Source: Trichoplax sp. H2 (lineage: Eukaryota; Placozoa; Uniplacotomia; Trichoplacea). From it: 64,000 nt of DNA. The stretch spans positions 186,001 to 250,000 of the forward strand of contig NOWV01000096.1 of NCBI GenBank assembly GCA_003344405.1, written 5' to 3'. The notes under the pieces were generated by a model. The model searched no databases and had not been told where the DNA came from. It was given only the letters and a program-made list of their open reading frames with translations. Position numbers and translations under genes: made by a program. Positions 50,670 to 64,000 of the stretch are shown here, piece after piece (position 1 is the first letter of the stretch; each line of letters starts with the position of its first letter).

Positions 50670-53600
50670 TTATTTACGTGACTTTGAAAGCTTCATGATC
50701 ATCTCCTTAATTAATTCCCGGGTCTTGGGACTCGTTAGGGTTTCCGCCAATCGCTGTCGTTCTTTATCACCAACTTGAGAATAGTGATTCATGAGATTTC
50801 GACGGAGGAGCAGTTTACAACCTTGACGGGAATGATCTAATAATACATTGGGAAACTGTAACGATTAACTATAATGTATAAAAGTATAACGTACTTGTTA
50901 ATAGTTATGTAGCCTGTAGTAGAATATACTGTACATTCTACTGTATATTGATAATTACAGTAAATGATGTATAGTAGTTAGACATGGCTGAATACATCAC
51001 GTATGTGTATCCATATTGCTAAAATTAAACAACGATTATAGATTAATAAATGGAAATACTCGTATTTCCTACCCGCTACGTTTAGAAATTCTTTCATCCG
51101 TTTATGAGCTTCTGGCAGTAGCTCTTCCTTAGAGACTAACTGATCAACGAGTCCTAATTTAGCGGCTTCTTCCTCAGGAAATAAGGTACCGAGTTGCGCA
51201 TGGAGATCTACGTTCCTATTACTAATGGTATCTTTGTATGCTTCCAGTAACCTGACAATATATAGCATAAATAATAATTACAGTATTTTTTTCTCAATAT
51301 TTTCACCCTTGAATGCATAGTGCAATCAATTCTACTTGCTGAATTTATATCAATCTAAAATGATCAATACTCAACTGGCTTTAATTAACCATTAAACTTA
51401 CCAAAATGGAATTTCCAATCCCTAGAGAGTATGAAATAGTATTATTGTTTCAAGAAATGTCTTTTAGTTGATAATGATAATCTTTAACAGATTTGATATA
51501 GTGATAAGAATATACTAAGAATGCCTACCAGCCTAGGTTCATTTAATCCAATCGTGTAAGGTTTTTTGTCTCCTTTACTCATTATTCTGTAATCACATGC
51601 GAGAGCAATGGAACAGCCTGCAGCAGTAGCATGGCCCTAGAATAATTTCATTATCAAGATATTCACATTGTTATTACTTTTCTGCTACATATAAGTATAA
51701 TATCATCATTAGATATTACTGAAAGATAAATTCTCTATGATTAAGATCAAGCTAACATTGATAGCAGCCACAGTGGCTAATTTTGATGAGTAAATACGAA
51801 ACCAAAACTTTTCCAGTCCAGCCAGAAACTCGCTTACTTCAGTCGTCGATGATAACTGAGCGACTGCTTTGATGTTTAGTCCAGCTGAATATATTTGCGG
51901 CAAGTCCTATGTAGGAAACGTAGAGTTGGTATCTAAATAAGTCAGCTATATACTGCCTTAGAGTAGAATTATTTCCATCTACGAGACATATGTGTAGATT
52001 ATCATGGTAGACATAAATTTTCTTGAACAGAAACCGATGTTGGTTATGTCAATATTAAGAAGTATTAGTCAGCAATTTGCACGAAATACAAGGCTACAAC
52101 TCATGATTAGTGACACTGGTAACGTAAAATAAGTAACTACAAGTATAGTATGCAAAGATACAAGTATAACGAACGAGGGATAGAATGCATATAATAATTT
52201 CTTTCAGTAAAAAGTAGATATGATATTGATATTGGTCTGAAGGCTGAAAACTGAAGTAAAGCAATAGCTGTACTACCTTATATCTACAGTCAGATTTTTA
52301 CTACTGGTTGTCAATGCAGATAAAATTTGTATTACAATTAGTTGGGCAGGATTTAGCTTTTTCTAGTTGTACTGTGCTGGTTACGAAGATCGTATCACAT
52401 AGTTTGAGTTGCAATTTTGTCCTGGTAATTGTAAAATGAGGCCTTGCTTGTTGCATATTGTATAATTTAAACTGGACACGCAATGATTATCCTGCTTATG
52501 CCAGAATAAAACGGGTAACGCTAATCACTTAGTATGTATTAGATCGATAATTATAATTAATCCGTTGATTTGTATTGCAATTAGTTCGGCAGTATTTAGC
52601 TTTTAGTTTTACTGTACTGGTTACAAAGATCGTACCACACCGCTTGGGTTGCAATTTTGTCCTGATGATCGTGAAATGTGGCATTGCTTGTTGCATATTG
52701 CATAATTTAAACTGCACATGCAATGATTATCGTGCTATTGTCAGAATAAAATGGGTAACGCTAATCGCTTAGCATGTATTGCATCGATAATTATAATTAA
52801 TCCGTTAATTTTACTACAAAGTAATTGCGATTTGCAATTGTAATCGTATGGGTTGTGCTTGATAATTAATATAAAATTAGTTGTAACATCCAATATCCAT
52901 GTCACCATTACAACGGTTAGCCGTAATCGTTTATCTCAAGGATTAAGCATTCAATAAAGAACTAGTTAAGCTATTATAAGACTAAATTCACTGTTAGATA
53001 CTGAAGTAACCGATTACTTTGAGATTCACTAAATAGCCATTTTAGTACACTAAACAAAGACAATTTCCAAACTTTTCAAATTATAAAATCATGGGATATC
53101 GGACATAATTGTTGCTATGTATAAGTTGGTATGTAAATAAGGAAGCCTCTATAGTAAGATAATCTAACACTGAATTTTGTTTTAATGTACTGCTTTGTGC
53201 AAAATATGTTCCCGTTTATTTGAACGTGCAATTTACTAGCAACATATAATTAGCTTGTTCGTAATTGATACATTAGCAATGTCTATCCAGTATGTCAATA
53301 AAAACTAGTCTACAGTTTTATATACAGTATCCTAACTAATGCATGGACGATAGCTAGTATGCAGACATTGACCATCGTCCACTGTAACGCAAGAAAATTT
53401 CATCAATCAGTTTTACATGAAGATAAAAACTAGTCAATGCAATAATGGAAGATTATCTACTACGTATGTTATTCATGACAAGTCAGTATCGGTTGCAGAT
53501 ACAGCAACGTGCGATAGACTAACCGAAGTGAGGATCATGCCTCGGCAAGAGTTTTCCACCTCATTAAATACGTCAAGAAATTCTTGGAAGAAACTTAAAT

Positions 53601-53768
53601 CCAATGCATTTCCTGGTAATTTTGCCATCCTAACAGTGGCAACATCATCCTGGATATCAACCTTAAAATTAGCGCTACCAACACTAGACATGGTGCGATT
53701 GGCTGCCAATAAACAAGATGGAAGAGGTTGAAGAACGCGACGAGCAACTAACATTTCGATTACTACTC
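50670..53768 (-). CDS. ECI1: enoyl-CoA delta-isomerase 1, copy c, without the standard first exon
   Basis: Exons 53524-53768, 51757-51906, 51529-51636, 51402-51421, 51073-51251 and 50670-50836 match copies a and b in length and phase and are open. First oxyanion loop YSAGLNI, second GHATAAGC, catalytic Glu in IGLNE kept, microexon GLEIPF. The 13-bp first coding exon is dead: at about 53942-53966 the matching sequence has ATA for the start ATG and TTTGTA for the donor GTAAGT. Exon 2 has an internal ATG (53752-53754) that would begin MLVARRVLQPLPSCLLAANR, itself Arg-rich and possibly a working mitochondrial presequence. It is a functional gene with a new start or a young pseudogene; the intact catalytic body favours the former. 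Confidence 0.85.
52326..52811. repeat. tandem duplication in ECI1 copy c intron
   Basis: Two units of about 243 bp (from 52326 and from 52569), both with TTTGTATT(A/G)CAATTAGTT, GTTGCAATTTTGTCCTG and GGGTAACGCTAATC. A single related stretch lies at about 46020-46270 in the same intron of copy b. Confidence 0.8.
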
Positions 53769-53941
53769 CTATCCTATCGGCCAAATCAAAATAATATCGT
53801 TTAAGGATAAAATAACATGCAATTTCCAATAGAATTTATACAAGAATAAATAAACCCAGTGGAATGAAGGTCAAAGTACAGTAATTGAATTTTAGCACTA
53901 TCTAGAGACCAATATGGATATTTGCAGGTACAAATTGCTTA

Positions 53942-53966
53942 TAAGTCTATGTTGTCGTTGAGCCCA
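53942..53966 (-). pseudogene. relic of ECI1 copy c first exon
   Basis: Aligns with the MAL(T/A) exon and donor of copies a and b, but the start codon reads ATA and the donor GT is gone. Confidence 0.6.
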
Positions 53967-53968
53967 TT

Positions 53969-55089
53969 CTGCAGTATCAGCTTCAAACTTTGTGTGTTCA
54001 TTCACACCTTAACGTAATGGCGTAAGTACGCTTAAGGTAGAGTGAAGTTATTTATTTGCCTTGGTACATGATCTACTTGCGTACTTAACACTTTTCGTTA
54101 ATACCCAATTATATTTTAATTTCATTTATTACTTTATAATTGGAATATGAACCGTATACAGCATACTATTGCACCATTTCGTGGTTACTGAAAATCCTCT
54201 GTTTCTTTTAATAAAGTGATATTTACTATTCTGAATTCTTAGACTAATATTAGAGTCTACTTCTACTCGTAGTGTAAGATTGACCAAAAAGGTAGGAAGT
54301 GAATCACCATCTCACCAGCTACACAGTTTAACACATCTAGTGGACTTAGTTCATACCCCCTCCCCTCCCTTCTTAACTGATACTTTGGTTCTAATTATTA
54401 TGCAAGGATAGCATTTTAGAACTTGGTATGCTGTAACAGTCGAAGTATCAGCTGAGACGGGGGGGGGGGGAGAGAAGAGGTAAGCAAAGATTGGAGATAA
54501 TTTTGATGTTTTCATAGTGCTCTTCCTTTTACCTTTATAAGTTCTAAAGGTCCGTGAAGGTAGTAACAGCCTGCTATAAGTATTGTAGCCTGCTGATTGC
54601 CTCAGAGACTGGGGTCTTGTACTCACTTTCAGTTGAGAGTGATTATTAAATTGACTTTTGGGTTTATTGAGTCCCATTTTTTCTTATGGGAGTCTCTGGT
54701 AAGTACATCTGTAATCTAAAGTTAGTACTTAGCGTGTCAAGTTGGTAGTATAGAGTTCGGCTATTCTAGCGTACAGTGAGCTAAGATCTGCTATTTCTCA
54801 AATTTTAGGTTTATCTGCTATAATAACGTTTATAACGTTTATCGAGTTCCGCTTCAATACTTGACTACTGTATAGAATTGACGGCCAAATAATAATTGAT
54901 TAAAAACATTGTCTATTTCATTTCTTGTTTCTTGCTTGCCATTTGTGGAACATCTACAACTTCATGGTTCGGTATATGGTTTATGCTTGACTCTAGTCAA
55001 CGCTTTCCAGCTCCTAGCTCGCTGCAATTGTCCTTGCTCACCGTTAGCTGACATCAGCAATTCTGGTCAAGCCATGAGAGTATAATCGA
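53969..55089. other. region between ECI1 copy c and transporter B
   Basis: Holds a G10 run (about 54461-54470) and, at 54770-54970, a third diverged copy of the ECI1 flank repeat (TATTTCTCAAATTTTAGGTT, TCATTTCTTGTTTCTTGC). A - frame of 108 codons at 54351-54677 translates the C-run as Pro and has no recognisable motif. No gene seen. Confidence 0.55.
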
Positions 55090-55259
55090 TGACGTCATGA
55101 TCTTACAAAGTCCAACGCTCCGCCCCTTCTGCGATAATTGCACTCAACAGTCAGCACTCAGTACTGGGACTATTGCTTTAAACGTGTACTTAAGTTACTT
55201 ATAGCCAATCCAGGTGAATCTGCTGACACTGCAACATCTCGAGGTAACAAGTTTATATA
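55090..55259 (+). promoter_or_regulatory. candidate promoter of transporter B
   Basis: A perfect CRE palindrome TGACGTCA (55090-55097), a CCAAT box (in TAGCCAATCC, about 55202-55211) and a TATA-like TTTATATAG (55252-55260) lie in that order, ending about 235 bp before the start codon. Inferred from motifs only. Confidence 0.4.
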
Positions 55260-55495
55260 GAGCAACTGGATAATGTAAACGTTCCAGAGAACTGCATGAT
55301 ATCCATCGAAATTGCATCGAGTACATTGATTCTATTGAGTTGTTATGAATTGATGATCTTCCTTTCCACTGTAGAATACAGTAGTTGTTCAGCGAGCTGA
55401 TTGTCTAAAGTGCAAGTTGTATTTGGAGAGTAAATCAAGTGATAGCAAGAACATTACGGGTCTAATCCTCAACGGGACATTACTCTTGGATCATC

Positions 55496-64000
<8,505 letters not shown>

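Noticed and set aside
53754-53829. ECI1 copy c starting at an upstream ATG (53829)
   Set aside because: That frame reads through the sequence matching the intron and acceptor of copies a and b; a start inside exon 2 fits better.
54351-54677. 108-codon open frame on the - strand
   Set aside because: It crosses a G10/C10 run translated as poly-Pro, has no family motif and no splice context; likely chance.

Overview
The window is AT-rich animal DNA: short exons with GT-AG introns, metazoan gene families, no operons or ribosome binding sites. Intron style, base composition and gene content (tandem MRP transporters, an LDLa/LRR/7TM receptor built from very many small exons) suggest an early-branching metazoan, most likely a placozoan such as Trichoplax. 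The species is an inference and was not tested.

Layout. (1) 78-2195 (+): last eight exons of an ABCC/MRP1-type transporter that starts left of the window. (2) 2196-5609: no gene seen. (3) about 5.6-37.5 kb (-): one very large receptor locus. Read in transcription order (right to left) it holds Cys-rich CCP-like and LDLa exons, an LRRNT cap, 32 LRR exons, a second Cys-rich cap-like exon, 16 more LRR exons, a single-exon rhodopsin-type 7TM domain with LGR/RXFP features, then kinase-homology exons without the catalytic Asp and a final helical, coiled-coil-like exon. (4) 39.5-53.8 kb (-): three tandem copies of a mitochondrial enoyl-CoA delta-isomerase 1 (ECI1) gene, each with the same 7-exon plan and a 20-nt microexon; the third has lost its first exon. 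Between them lie palindromic GTACTGTAC tracts, tandem repeats and a small terminal-inverted-repeat element. (5) 55496-64000 (+): first 23 exons of a second MRP1-type transporter, running off the right edge; it and the gene at the left edge are same-strand paralogues flanking the receptor and ECI1 genes.

The most unusual part is the receptor locus. All 48 intact LRR exons can be read with the same intron phase (2 in, 2 out), so any subset could be joined without breaking the frame. The exons downstream of the 7TM are phase-compatible with it, which points to a GPCR carrying a cytoplasmic pseudokinase. Several decayed LRR exons lie among the intact ones. Exon boundaries were read by eye from splice consensus, phase and motif fit; no transcript evidence was available.
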